Shown here in pieces: positions 8,838-18,686 of a DNA stretch of 64,000 nt. The stretch is from Microcoleus sp. AS-A8 (GTDB lineage: Bacteria; Cyanobacteriota; Cyanobacteriia; Cyanobacteriales; Coleofasciculaceae). The position numbers were made by a program, and so were the translations under genes. The notes beneath the pieces are model-generated. The model saw only the letters and a list, made by a program, of their open reading frames with translations, made no database searches and was not told the DNA's origin. Numbering within the stretch: position 1 is the first letter of the stretch; each line of letters starts with the position of its first letter. The stretch is taken from the NCBI GenBank assembly GCA_039962225.1, contig JAMPKV010000005.1, positions 186,001 to 250,000 of the forward strand, written 5' to 3'.

Positions 8838-10070
8838 TTAAGCGTCAGTCATTCCCTCTTCCCCTGTCGTGAAAGTGGCTGATTTTTGAAACACTTGCTG
8901 GAGCGATCGCGCGATCACTTCACTCACTGTCTGATTTCCTGGAGGACTCAGATGAATGTGGTCGCGGTACAACCTCTGAGGCGTTTCCCAGTGATTGAAC
9001 AGGGGCAGAAAATCCAGATAGTGCATGAGTTCATCTTGGGTAAGCTGGGTGAGGCGATCGCGTGCCTTCAGCTCGTAGTCACGGGGGCCCGGTTCCCCAA
9101 TTTCTCGCAATAGAGGCGTCATGGCGAGTATAAACTCAGCACCAGCACGCGTCGCGAGGGACTGAATTTGGCGAATGGCATCCAAGTTGCTATCCAAGGG
9201 ATCGTTCTTTAAGGCTTCTGTTGAGGGCTGTGCTAACCCAGAAAGAGGTGTTATGCCTTGTGAAGCCCCTGGCGTCCAAGTCGGCGCTCCGTTGGCGTAA
9301 GAGCGTTCTGGGCAGGAGTCAAGGTGATCACTAACAACGGACTGGGTATTGTCCGAGGTAGCAGAGGGGTGTGAAGGCATCAGCGCCACTTCCCCCCTTT
9401 GTTTATCTCTCAATACCTCCAGTTTTGGGGTAATGGCCTTTATTCCGATACCTCTGAGCTTCGGTAACAGGTAACGAGTGTAGACTTCAGCCAAAGCACA
9501 AGGGGGTTTCCGATTCGGATAATTGAGGGCGTGTCCTACAACTTGGGAAGTCGGTGCGGCGGCAAACAAATCATCGGTATTGAGCAGCAACACGATCGCC
9601 TGAGCCTGAAATGTTCCGAAACGCTGTAAATAAGCTAACTCATTGCGGGGCCCCCAAGAATTAGCTGAGGCATTTAGAACTTCAACTCGTTCAAATAGCG
9701 TTTGTCGATTCAGATTTTCGCCCCATGCTTCGGGAAGTGGGAGTTTCAGGTGAGCCGTCATCAGTGCTGAAAGGGTTCGATCTTGGTCAGTCCACCACGC
9801 CCCATTCGCAACAGAATCTCCCACTAACAGAACTCGCAGTGTTGAGGGGGGTCGCGTCTTTGTAATCGTCGGACTTCGCATGGAATACTCGTTAATGGCA
9901 ATGCGATTGCCAAACCGCTTCGTGAGTTGGTTCGGGGCTAACAAGTACCCCATATCCTGATCGGCTAGATAAAGCAGGGGATTGCCGAAGCCAAAAAGCC
10001 ACCGTAATGCCGCTTCTAAAACGAATAACAGCCCAACCCACACGAGCAAACTCACCAGCAAGATGTTCAC
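8838..10070 (-). CDS. SGNH/GDSL-type hydrolase, membrane anchored
   Basis: A 410-residue protein with an N-terminal hydrophobic anchor (residues about 3-22) followed by an SGNH hydrolase fold. Block I is VLLVGDSVANGAW (nucleophile Ser near residue 87), an Asn block follows in NASANSWGP, and DHIHLSPPGN near residue 375 gives the catalytic Asp-His pair. Likely an esterase or acyl hydrolase acting outside the cytoplasmic membrane; the substrate is unknown. Residues about 230-290 form a Ser/Pro-rich stretch that looks like an insertion in the fold (SYANGAPTWTPGASQG). Start is ATG at 10070. Confidence 0.82.
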   Translation of the reverse strand: MNILLVSLLVWVGLLFVLEAALRWLFGFGNPLLYLADQDMGYLLAPNQLTKRFGNRIAINEYSMRSPTITKTRPPSTLRVLLVGDSVANGAWWTDQDRTLSALMTAHLKLPLPEAWGENLNRQTLFERVEVLNASANSWGPRNELAYLQRFGTFQAQAIVLLLNTDDLFAAAPTSQVVGHALNYPNRKPPCALAEVYTRYLLPKLRGIGIKAITPKLEVLRDKQRGEVALMPSHPSATSDNTQSVVSDHLDSCPERSYANGAPTWTPGASQGITPLSGLAQPSTEALKNDPLDSNLDAIRQIQSLATRAGAEFILAMTPLLREIGEPGPRDYELKARDRLTQLTQDELMHYLDFLPLFNHWETPQRLYRDHIHLSPPGNQTVSEVIARSLQQVFQKSATFTTGEEGMTDA

Positions 10071-10198
10071 GCCTTACCTCTATAGCTTCTAAATCAATCC
10101 TGTGAAGTATGAATTGATCCTCCTTTGATCGATAATCTAGACCAGGATATATTCGAGTTGTTACATCGCTTGAATTTAAAGATAGGAGCCAAAGCGAT

Positions 10199-10339
10199 AT
10201 GTCAGACCTCAATCGTGGAATCATGAAATTTAAGGGAGCTGATAGCCCGAAGGCGATCGCGATTTCGGCCGTACTGGTTTTGGGCAGTATTGGCTTGCTT
10301 CTTTGGTGGGCGCTTCAAAGTGCGTACACAGTGGGTTAA
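10199..10339 (+). CDS. 46-residue single-TM membrane peptide
   Basis: A short gene: ATG at 10199 with AGGAG 8-12 bases upstream, 46 codons and a TAA stop. The product has a short polar N terminus (MSDLNRGIMKFKGADSP) and one transmembrane segment (about residues 19-42, ending LLLWWALQ). Size and architecture resemble the low-molecular-mass subunits of thylakoid complexes, and the sequence looks like a conserved cyanobacterial small protein, but I cannot assign a family. It is divergent from the SGNH hydrolase gene, sharing the 128-bp intergenic region. Confidence 0.65.
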   Translation: MSDLNRGIMKFKGADSPKAIAISAVLVLGSIGLLLWWALQSAYTVG

Positions 10340-12006
<1,667 letters not shown>

Positions 12007-12150
12007 AGGTGCTATTCCTAGTGCGACAGGGGATGGCTGATGGGGGTTAAGCCGCTGAGTGGGAGGCCAAGCTGATAAAAATTCTAGATTCAAAAAAAAT
12101 ATTGGATTTCTATAGGAGTTGTGCTACTATTAATATTCGTGGGCGAAAAT

Positions 12151-12235
12151 GGGTCGGTGCCCGAGTGGTTAATGGGGGCGGACTGTAAATCCGCTGGCTA
12201 CGCCTACGCTGGTTCAAATCCAGCCCGGCCCACCA
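12151..12235 (+). tRNA. trnY-GUA: tRNA-Tyr (GUA)
   Basis: A class II tRNA with long variable arm. Acceptor GGGTCGG pairs with CCGGCCC; the anticodon loop is CTGTAAA (GUA) between GCGGA and TCCGC; T arm GCTGG/CCAGC; discriminator A at 12232, and CCA is encoded at 12233-12235. A possible promoter -10 (TATTAATAT) lies about 20 bases upstream. Confidence 0.95.
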
Positions 12236-12308
12236 CTTCAATTCTAAGTTTTGGATTTAAAATTTTGGATTGATTAATCCGAGATTTAGGAAAATCCAAA
12301 CTTTATTT

Positions 12309-12380
12309 GCCCGTGTAGCTCAGTGGTAGAGCACACCCTTGGTAAGGGTGAGGTCACGAGTTCAATCCTCGTCACGGGCT
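12309..12380 (+). tRNA. trnT-GGU: tRNA-Thr (GGU)
   Basis: A 72-nt tRNA: acceptor GCCCGTG/CACGGGC, D arm GCTC/GAGC, anticodon stem CACCC/GGGTG with loop TTGGTAA (GGU), T arm ACGAG/CTCGT, discriminator T, no encoded CCA. It follows tRNA-Tyr by 73 bp, and the two are probably cotranscribed, as in many cyanobacteria. Confidence 0.95.
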
Positions 12381-12446
12381 TTAAGTAAACCTATATCCTG
12401 GTACGGACACTTGTACAGTGACTAATTAATTGTCATCGGTGACAAA

Positions 12447-12725
12447 TTGCTGTCGCCAAAACTAATTACGTGTCGTTGTGACCAAGAAGTAAGGCTTTAT
12501 CCTCAATGTGTTGGAAAACTACACCACTTAAGCCTGCAACGTCAGGATTTCGCCGATGGTGAAGACAAGATCGGTTTAGCCGGAGGACTCACCTTTGGGC
12601 AACTGACCATTGGTTCTAGCAACGGCAACACCCTGATCAGCAAGAATGGTGGTGAGGTGCTGGCAATCCTGGCGGATGTCAATTCTAGCCTGATTACTCA
12701 AGCCGACTTTATCAGCCTAATGTAA
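12447..12725 (+). pseudogene. C-terminal fragment of an RTX/hemolysin-like calcium-binding protein
   Basis: The 92-codon frame has no family-like N terminus, but from about residue 34 it reads DFADGEDKIGLAGGLTFGQL, then a Gly/Asn-rich strand and ADVNSSLITQADFISL. This matches the end of cyanobacterial RTX-repeat proteins, in which the last nonapeptide repeats are followed by a DG-D-I-L-GLTF block and a terminal ITxADF motif. There are no upstream GGxGxDxxx repeats in any frame, so this is the residue of a decayed or recombined gene. It sits directly downstream of tRNA-Thr. Confidence 0.65.
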
Positions 12726-12887
12726 CGCCTCAACCGTGATCGCTTCGGCTTTATCTAGGAGCGATCGCGGGCTTATATCATGTCCGGTTAATTACCCATA
12801 ATTAGGTTAGAGTAACTGCAAATCAAAGCTTTCAAACAACAATATTATTTTATTTCGTCAGCACGATAATTATTTAGTCACTGTACA

Positions 12888-13484
12888 TCAGTTCAGAAAA
12901 AGCTCACGAATTCCAGCACTGCCAATTTCCACCGCTAGAGCTGCCAACAGAAAACCTAGAAGTTTAATGATAATCACCGCACCTTGTGGGCCTATCCAAG
13001 CATCAATTTGACCTGCCAAACGCACAATTAGCCAGCTTACGAGCATGGCGGCAACAATACCAATCACAACACTCAAATGAGCTGTAGGCGATTCAGACAT
13101 CAATAGCATGACAGTGGTGAGTGTTCCAGGCCCCGCTAACAGAGGCAAGGCCAATGGAGTAATCGCAACATCACGTCCCTGTTCAAGCACAGGTGTATCC
13201 ATTTCTCCCTCTAGCATCCGTAAAGCAATGAGCAGTAAGAGTAGTCCCCCGGCTACCCGCAAAGACCCCATACTGATATCTAAATACTTCAAAACCCATT
13301 GACCTGCAAAGGCAAAGCCTAGCAGTACCGATGTCGCTATCATCATGGCTCGATCTACGACATTGTGTCTTTGCTCAGGTTCCATGCCCTTCGTCAGAAC
13401 CAATAAAATCGGGACATTGCCCAAAGCATCGACTAGGACAAACACAGCAACAAACGTTTTGATCAGGATAGAAATATCGACCAC
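12888..13484 (-). CDS. MarC-family integral membrane protein
   Basis: A 198-residue protein with six hydrophobic segments, matching the MarC/UPF0056 family: FVAVFVLVDALGNVPILLVLTKG at the N terminus (split by the usual DALGN signature), ITPLALPLLAGPGTLTTVM in the middle, and a C-terminal segment with LLGFLLAALAVEIGSAGI. Length is normal. The family was once tied to multiple antibiotic resistance but its true function is unknown. Start is ATG at 13484. Confidence 0.9.
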   Translation of the reverse strand: MVDISILIKTFVAVFVLVDALGNVPILLVLTKGMEPEQRHNVVDRAMMIATSVLLGFAFAGQWVLKYLDISMGSLRVAGGLLLLLIALRMLEGEMDTPVLEQGRDVAITPLALPLLAGPGTLTTVMLLMSESPTAHLSVVIGIVAAMLVSWLIVRLAGQIDAWIGPQGAVIIIKLLGFLLAALAVEIGSAGIRELFLN

Positions 13485-13893
13485 TGGAGTTTAGGGAGCT
13501 TTTCTCCACTGTACTTCAATCATCATATTCTCCCGTGTCCCACCTCTAAAGACTGTGTTCTCGGTGTCCTTTATGTATTTGTGGTTTAATTGCGTTGCAT
13601 TTGTTCTGACATAAAATCAAAGCTGTTATTGTGCGAGCGCGGCGTCAAGCCAATCACCTACCTCATTGGTAAGAAGCGCTTTAATTCTCTTGGAGACGGT
13701 ACGCGAACGACACCAGTAAAACGGCTCGCGTGTTACTCAATGGTTAGCTCCAAGTTACGAGTACTTAGGTAACTTCTAGACTCAGACAGAACATCAAACA
13801 CACAGATATGTATAGAACATGGACTCTACAGTGCTAGCAACGAACTTCTTGAGCGCCGTTGCCCTGAAGGGCTGATCAACACAGATTCATGCT
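13485..13893. other. Gene-free stretch
   Basis: About 410 bp between the MarC gene and the next small gene, which both lie on the minus strand. A 60-codon plus-strand frame at 13590-13772 has no RBS or motif. I see nothing assignable; a short gene remnant is possible. Confidence 0.35.
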
Positions 13894-14133
13894 TTAAGAG
13901 GCGATCGCCACCTCTGGATTGACACCGCCACCCGAAAGCTCTCCAGAGTACAGGAGTTCACGAGACTCTTGTTTCACCCGACCTTCCATCGCCTCCTGCT
14001 GTAATCTTATAAACGCTCTAAAGTCTTCCCAATCGTACTTCTTGGACAGAAGCTGGCGTAGTTGGTTTTCGGCTTCTACAGTCAGATAACCGGTTGTCAG
14101 CGCTTGCTGGGCAATTTCACGGATTAGATTCAT
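13894..14133 (-). CDS. Small conserved hypothetical protein (79 aa)
   Basis: A soluble, mostly helical protein of 79 residues: MNLIREIAQQALTTGYLTVE, a middle rich in Arg/Gln/Leu, and QEAMEGRVKQESREL near the C terminus. It resembles small cyanobacterial proteins found in many genomes, with no known function. ATG at 14133 has the purine-rich sequence AAGGAAA shortly upstream. No domain is recognisable to me. Confidence 0.72.
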   Translation of the reverse strand: MNLIREIAQQALTTGYLTVEAENQLRQLLSKKYDWEDFRAFIRLQQEAMEGRVKQESRELLYSGELSGGGVNPEVAIAS

Positions 14134-14714
14134 GGTAGATTTCCTTATTCACTTGCTAAATAAAGGCAATACAAGAACTTTTGGACTCATTTAAACTCAA
14201 GCAACAGCTCTAGCACTACGGACGCATCGACTTAAGTTTTGTTTCGCTTTTCCGGATTCTTGTCCATGATCGCTGTTTTTGTTACATTTCTTTACATTAT
14301 TTACCCATACTCTATCCAAATTCTAGGGATTGATCGGAATCTAGGGATTGATCGGAAGTTTACATAAGAAGCGGAAGTAGATTGTCTGCCTGAGGTAAGA
14401 TTAGAGACGATATTCTGCCAAAACAAAAGAAAAACCTAACGCTCTTGCCCAGTAGATAGGCTCACGTCGATGTAATGCAGTGACGTGCAGGTTTCTCCAA
14501 CTTGCGCGTTTAACGCTGAACTGCGTTACATCTTGTCAACACAAGCGCGGCTGCTTCGTAGGAGTCATTTTTGTCTTTTGTGTAACGCGGTATAAAGCAA
14601 ACAGGGTAGGTGTAAAACCAATGCTTCTCAGAGAAAGGAGTATGTAGCTTTTAACGACTCTGCCTGCTATATTGACCAAAACTTAGCTATAGAAGTCCCC
14701 GTCCTACATTGCAA
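14134..14714. repeat. Gene-free stretch with an 18-bp tandem repeat
   Basis: A 580-bp divergent intergenic region. It contains a tandem duplication of CTAGGGATTGATCGGAAT (14323-14340 and 14341-14357, the second copy ending one base early). The rest shows no ORF with support. It presumably carries the promoters for the two flanking divergent genes. Confidence 0.55.
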
Positions 14715-15527
14715 ATGAAGTCCTATCTTGCCGCCGCAATTCAAATGACTAGCTTGCCCGACCTCGAAAAAAACTTGGTTGAGGCAGAAGAACTCATAGA
14801 ACTTGCCGTGCGCCAGGGTGCCGAACTCGTCAGTTTACCCGAAAATTTTTCTTTTCTGGGTACAGAGGAAGACAAGATTGCTGAGGCCAACGAGATCGCT
14901 TTAAAAAGCGAAAAATTCCTCAAAACGATGGCACAGCGCTTTCAAGTCACTATCCTCGGCGGCGGTTTCCCGGTGCCTGTCAACCAGGAAAAAGTCTACA
15001 ACACGGCTCTACTCATTGATCCCAGTGGAACCGAACTCACTCGTTATGAAAAAGTTCATCTATTTGATGTCAACGTCCCCGATGGTAACACCTATCGAGA
15101 ATCGAGTACGGTGATGGCGGGTACCGACTTGCCGAGTGTTTACCATTCAGATCAACTAGGCAGCTTGGGGCTTTCTGTTTGTTATGACGTTCGCTTCCCA
15201 GAACTTTACCGACATTTGGCGTATAAGGGCGCGGACATTTTGTTTGTTCCTGCGGCCTTCACCGCTTATACAGGCAAAGACCATTGGCAAGTCCTCCTCC
15301 AAGCTAGAGCCATTGAAAACACTTGTTATGTGATTGCTCCAGCGCAAACAGGGCGTCATTATGCCACACGACGCACTCACGGTCACGCCATGATTATCGA
15401 TCCCTGGGGAGTGATTTTATCGGATGCTGGAGAAAAACCAGGAGTTGCGATCGCAGAAATTAATCCTGTTCGCCTTGAGCAAGTCCGCCGTCAGATGCCT
15501 TGCCTACAACACCGCGTCTTTGTTTAA
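14715..15527 (+). CDS. Carbon-nitrogen hydrolase, Nit1/omega-amidase type
   Basis: A 270-residue nitrilase-superfamily amidase. The catalytic triad is visible: Glu43 in SLPENFSF, Lys113 in YEKVHLFDV and Cys156 in SVCYDVRFPELYR. The CYDVRFPELYR signature points to the Nit1 branch (deaminated-glutathione amidase), which repairs a side product of transamination in the cytosol. The frame opens at a TTG six bases earlier; ATG at 14715 gives a family-like N terminus (MKSYLAAAIQMT). It stands alone; the next gene is convergent. Confidence 0.9.
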   Translation: MKSYLAAAIQMTSLPDLEKNLVEAEELIELAVRQGAELVSLPENFSFLGTEEDKIAEANEIALKSEKFLKTMAQRFQVTILGGGFPVPVNQEKVYNTALLIDPSGTELTRYEKVHLFDVNVPDGNTYRESSTVMAGTDLPSVYHSDQLGSLGLSVCYDVRFPELYRHLAYKGADILFVPAAFTAYTGKDHWQVLLQARAIENTCYVIAPAQTGRHYATRRTHGHAMIIDPWGVILSDAGEKPGVAIAEINPVRLEQVRRQMPCLQHRVFV

Positions 15528-15576
15528 AAATTGCAGGAGTAGGGTGTGTCACAACGCACCTTACACGCAGTTGTGT

Positions 15577-16779
15577 TCAATCCAATGCATAGGGCCAAAG
15601 TTCAGATACGGGAAGTTCCCATCCAGGCAGGAGTTCTGTGGCTGTCAAGGTATCCTCATTCCCCAGTCGAATCACTTCATTTCCTGGACGATAGCAAGCT
15701 ACAGTTTGCTCTTCCCGCTCCACCAACAGTCCTAAGGAGGTTCCTTGGTTGATGAATAATTGAATTTTTTCCTGGACTAAACCCTGTGGGTCAAAGGCAG
15801 ATTTGATTTCTACAACTAAGTCAGGTACCAGTACAGGATAGGTAACCGGAATCTGTTTCAGGCGTTCCCGTGAAATGAAGGCTAGACGGGGAACCGAAAC
15901 CTCCGCATTGGGTAGCCAAAAACTTGTATTAACCACTACACGCCCCAGTTGGCGAGGTTCGACCCAAGAGAGTAACTTGGCACTAAGGCGGACGCTCAGT
16001 TCACCCGTCACAAGGTCTGAGGCCCTCTCCGAGGCAGATAGCTCCGGTCCCGGTCTAACACTATCGCTAAGGGATCTAATTTTCCTGGATGTGGGGGGAG
16101 CCTCGTCCTCTGGTGAGACGGGTTGCAGTTGTTCGAGAATTTGTTGTTCTAAATCCTGAAGATTAATACCCAGGTTCCTCAGAACAGTTGCGGAGGCTCC
16201 ATCCTGTTCGCGAATCAGACCGAGCATAAGATGCTCTGTACTAATTTCCGGTTCGCCGAAGCGCGATGCTTCTTCTGAGGCTAATCTGACAACTCGTTTT
16301 GCTTTCGGGGTCAACGGTCTGGAGCGGTCAAAGAGGGTAGAACCATAACCGATAATTTTTTGTACTTCCACCTGAGCTTTCCAGAGTGTCACTCCCATTG
16401 ACTGGAGAAGTTGGGCAGAAAAGTTCATTCTTTCAGCCATGAGTCCCAAGAGGATTTGTTCAGTGCCGACAAAGTTATGCCTCAAGCGTTTCGACTCATT
16501 TTGGGCTAACCTCATTACTTCAATCGCCTGCTGGCTGAACCCTTCAAAGCTGTCATCTGCACAAAATTTTCTGGCAAACATAGACTTTGGCTCCAGAAAA
16601 AAAATTTCCTCAAGGGGACAGTGGAATAGTTGGGCAATTTTAAAGGCGAGGGGCAGGCTTGGGTCAGATTTACCCGCTTCCAGCGCGTTAATCGTTTGAC
16701 GGCTAACCTCCAAACGCTCGGCCAAATTTGCCTGAGACCAGTTGCGTTCACTCCTAAGAGTACGTAGACGGTTTTTCAT
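15577..16779 (-). CDS. Three-domain fusion: XRE HTH, ClpN repeats, Uma2-like nuclease domain
   Basis: A 400-residue fusion. Residues 1-64 are an XRE helix-turn-helix (SQANLAERLEVSRQTINALE). Residues about 75-216 are a complete double Clp N-terminal repeat (RLRHNFVGTEQILLGLM, and later GEPEISTEHLMLGLIREQDG), the substrate/adaptor module normally at the front of ClpA/ClpC, here without any AAA+ domain. Residues about 245-395 resemble Uma2/DUF820 PD-(D/E)XK nucleases: VPDLVVEIKSA places Asp320, Glu324 and Lys326. The upstream acidic position usually written R-P-D reads VPRLAFI, so one catalytic acid may be lost. It could be a ClpC-coupled regulator; function is unknown. Confidence 0.85.
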   Translation of the reverse strand: MKNRLRTLRSERNWSQANLAERLEVSRQTINALEAGKSDPSLPLAFKIAQLFHCPLEEIFFLEPKSMFARKFCADDSFEGFSQQAIEVMRLAQNESKRLRHNFVGTEQILLGLMAERMNFSAQLLQSMGVTLWKAQVEVQKIIGYGSTLFDRSRPLTPKAKRVVRLASEEASRFGEPEISTEHLMLGLIREQDGASATVLRNLGINLQDLEQQILEQLQPVSPEDEAPPTSRKIRSLSDSVRPGPELSASERASDLVTGELSVRLSAKLLSWVEPRQLGRVVVNTSFWLPNAEVSVPRLAFISRERLKQIPVTYPVLVPDLVVEIKSAFDPQGLVQEKIQLFINQGTSLGLLVEREEQTVACYRPGNEVIRLGNEDTLTATELLPGWELPVSELWPYALD

Positions 16780-16843
16780 GGCTTGGAACCTGCTTGATCA
16801 AGGTTGCTCCATGCTGAACGAGTGATTCAAGTGTAATTATTTT

Positions 16844-16859
16844 TTGACTAACACGTCAA
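16844..16859 (-). promoter_or_regulatory. Inverted repeat TTGAC-N6-GTCAA upstream of the fusion gene
   Basis: A perfect 5-bp inverted repeat with 6-bp spacer, 65-80 bp upstream of the XRE-ClpN-Uma2 start. On the minus strand it includes TTGACG, a good -35, followed 17 bp later by a weak -10 (TTACAC). It is a candidate autoregulatory operator for the XRE domain; this is inference only. More TTGAC words occur nearby at about 16866 and 16937. Confidence 0.35.
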
Positions 16860-17002
16860 TTTTATTTGACATAAGTTCAGAAATCGCTTTATGTTGTGTT
16901 TGTAAATAAAACATTTTAGGCGACAAAAGACAAGTAAAGTTGACAAAACCAGAATTGACGCTCACGCCCCTTGTCTAGGCAGTTCCTACATACCTTGATG
17001 GG

Positions 17003-17218
17003 TCAAAAAAAAACGGCGGTTGTCAAGTTTACACAACCACCGATTGAAAAGAAAGGAGGAAATCCTAGACACTTGAGTCTAAAACTGACTTTAGGTTTGA
17101 CAAGCTCTAGCAAATCTACGTTGTTAATTCTTTCTACAAGGTCTTTTGCGCCAATTCCTGAAAGTTTGCCCAAGAATTTATACGGTACTGTCACCAGGGT
17201 CTGGATAACTTCAGTCAA
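17003..17218 (-). CDS. Possible small protein (71 aa), uncertain
   Basis: A minus-strand frame of 71 codons in the 603-bp gap between the divergent fusion gene and the pentapeptide gene. The product reads like a real protein (VPYKFLGKLSGIGAKDLVER, then NNVDLLELVKPKVSF) and has GAGAG about nine bases before its TTG start. The plus-strand frame over the same DNA (16971-17264) is less protein-like. No family is recognisable. It may instead be a remnant. Confidence 0.3.
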   Translation of the reverse strand: MTEVIQTLVTVPYKFLGKLSGIGAKDLVERINNVDLLELVKPKVSFRLKCLGFPPFFSIGGCVNLTTAVFF

Positions 17219-17382
17219 AGTAGAAAGCTCTCGTTGGACGGCTAATTCGGCGATCGAGGTTTAGTGGTAACGTTCTAGAAATTGGGGGCTGAACCTCAGA
17301 TAAAAATTGACCCTATCATGGTCTTGGATTAGCTTAAGAAAAATTTTGTTGAAATTGAGTTCACAAAAAGCCAAATATACCT

Positions 17383-18618
17383 ATGAATGCCGACGAACTG
17401 CTGGAACGCTATGCAGCAGGAGAGAGATGTCTGCGTGGGGCCGACCTGCGTGGTGCTGACTTGCGTGGTGTTGACTTGCGTGGTGTTGACCTGAGTGATG
17501 CCAATCTGAGTGATACCGATTTGAGTGATGCTGACTTGCGGGATGCTGACTTAATTGGTGCTAATTTACGGGGTGCTGACCTGATTGTTGCGAGTCTGAG
17601 TGCTGCCGACCTCAGGGATGCCAATCTGCATGATGCCAACCTGATTGGTGCCAAGCTCGGTGTTGCGAACCTACGGGATGCTGACCTAAGTGGTGCCAAT
17701 CTAAGTGGCGCTGAACTGAGTTGTACTGATTTGACCTGTAGTAACCTGAGTGGTGCCTATATTAGTGGTGCGAATTTGATTAAAGCCAGACTAAGTAGAG
17801 CGAACCTACAGGGTGCGAACTTGAGTGTGACCAACATGATTGGTGCTGACCTCAGCGGTGCTAATTTGCAAGGAGCCAACCTCGGCGGAGCTAATCTGAT
17901 TGAAGCGGATCTAGGAGGAGCCAATCTACAAGGAGCTAAATTAAGTCGTTCAAATTTGGCTTATGTCAATCTAGCTAATGCTGACCTGTCTAACGCCGAC
18001 TTAAGTGACTCTAACTTGGCAGGAACTAACTTGACTAATGCCGATCTGGATAACACGAATCTAGAAGGAACCATCCTGAGTTTGGGGGTAAGCCTGAATA
18101 TCCGGAATCCAGATCAGAGAGCGCCTTACGAATGGAATGGTCTTTACTTCCACTCAAAAACAGAGCTAAAAATCGCGGAAGCTTTTGAGCGTGCTGGCGT
18201 TCCGTTCTACTTGAATGGCTGGACACGCATTCACAGCACTCAACACATCGATAGTAAGGAAATTGACTTTTTGGTTTTTTACCAGAGTAAGTGGGGCATT
18301 TTGGAAGTCAATGGTGAGCCATCTGAGCCACCCGTCTGCACTCTGTATGACCCTGAACGAGTCAGTCTTTGCGCCACGGACGCTCCTAACGTTGGTACCA
18401 CTTCTTTAAGCAGCGATAGCGAAAGTGTTGCGGGACATAGTCCCACGCCACTGCAAAGCGCAGAGCGCAGGATCATTGCGCCACAAGAGCTTCGTCTGTT
18501 TAAAATTCCTAACATCAGTATTGTTGAGCATTATGAGGCGACCCGATGCTGGGAGGAACCGGACACTGTTGTGCAAGAATTTCTGGAGATTTTGACTCAG
18601 CCGTCAAACGTCCCCTAG
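17383..18618 (+). CDS. Pentapeptide-repeat protein fused to PD-(D/E)XK-like domain, with insertion
   Basis: A 411-residue protein. After the shared leader MNADELLERYAAGER come about 42 pentapeptides A(D/N)LxG (residues 17-230), predicted to fold as a long right-handed quadrilateral beta-helix. Residues about 248-405 resemble a DUF559-like restriction-fold domain: KTE (Glu261), EIDFLV (Asp295) and ILEVNG (Glu308-x-Asn310), then IVEHYEATRCWEEPD. Compared with the paralog at 23340, an extra segment of about 43 residues (about 327-369) splits the domain after DPER, and the third acid is Asn instead of Asp. This copy may therefore be catalytically impaired. Start is ATG at 17383. Confidence 0.85.
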   Translation: MNADELLERYAAGERCLRGADLRGADLRGVDLRGVDLSDANLSDTDLSDADLRDADLIGANLRGADLIVASLSAADLRDANLHDANLIGAKLGVANLRDADLSGANLSGAELSCTDLTCSNLSGAYISGANLIKARLSRANLQGANLSVTNMIGADLSGANLQGANLGGANLIEADLGGANLQGAKLSRSNLAYVNLANADLSNADLSDSNLAGTNLTNADLDNTNLEGTILSLGVSLNIRNPDQRAPYEWNGLYFHSKTELKIAEAFERAGVPFYLNGWTRIHSTQHIDSKEIDFLVFYQSKWGILEVNGEPSEPPVCTLYDPERVSLCATDAPNVGTTSLSSDSESVAGHSPTPLQSAERRIIAPQELRLFKIPNISIVEHYEATRCWEEPDTVVQEFLEILTQPSNVP

Positions 18619-18686
18619 TTTACTCCTGAAAGGAAAATTCAGAAAAATTTTGCTACAACTGAGTTTTCAAAATGGGGAATGAACCT

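Noticed and set aside
12888-13484. Drug-resistance efflux gene
   Set aside because: MarC proteins carry an old link to resistance that is not supported; described as a membrane protein of unknown function.
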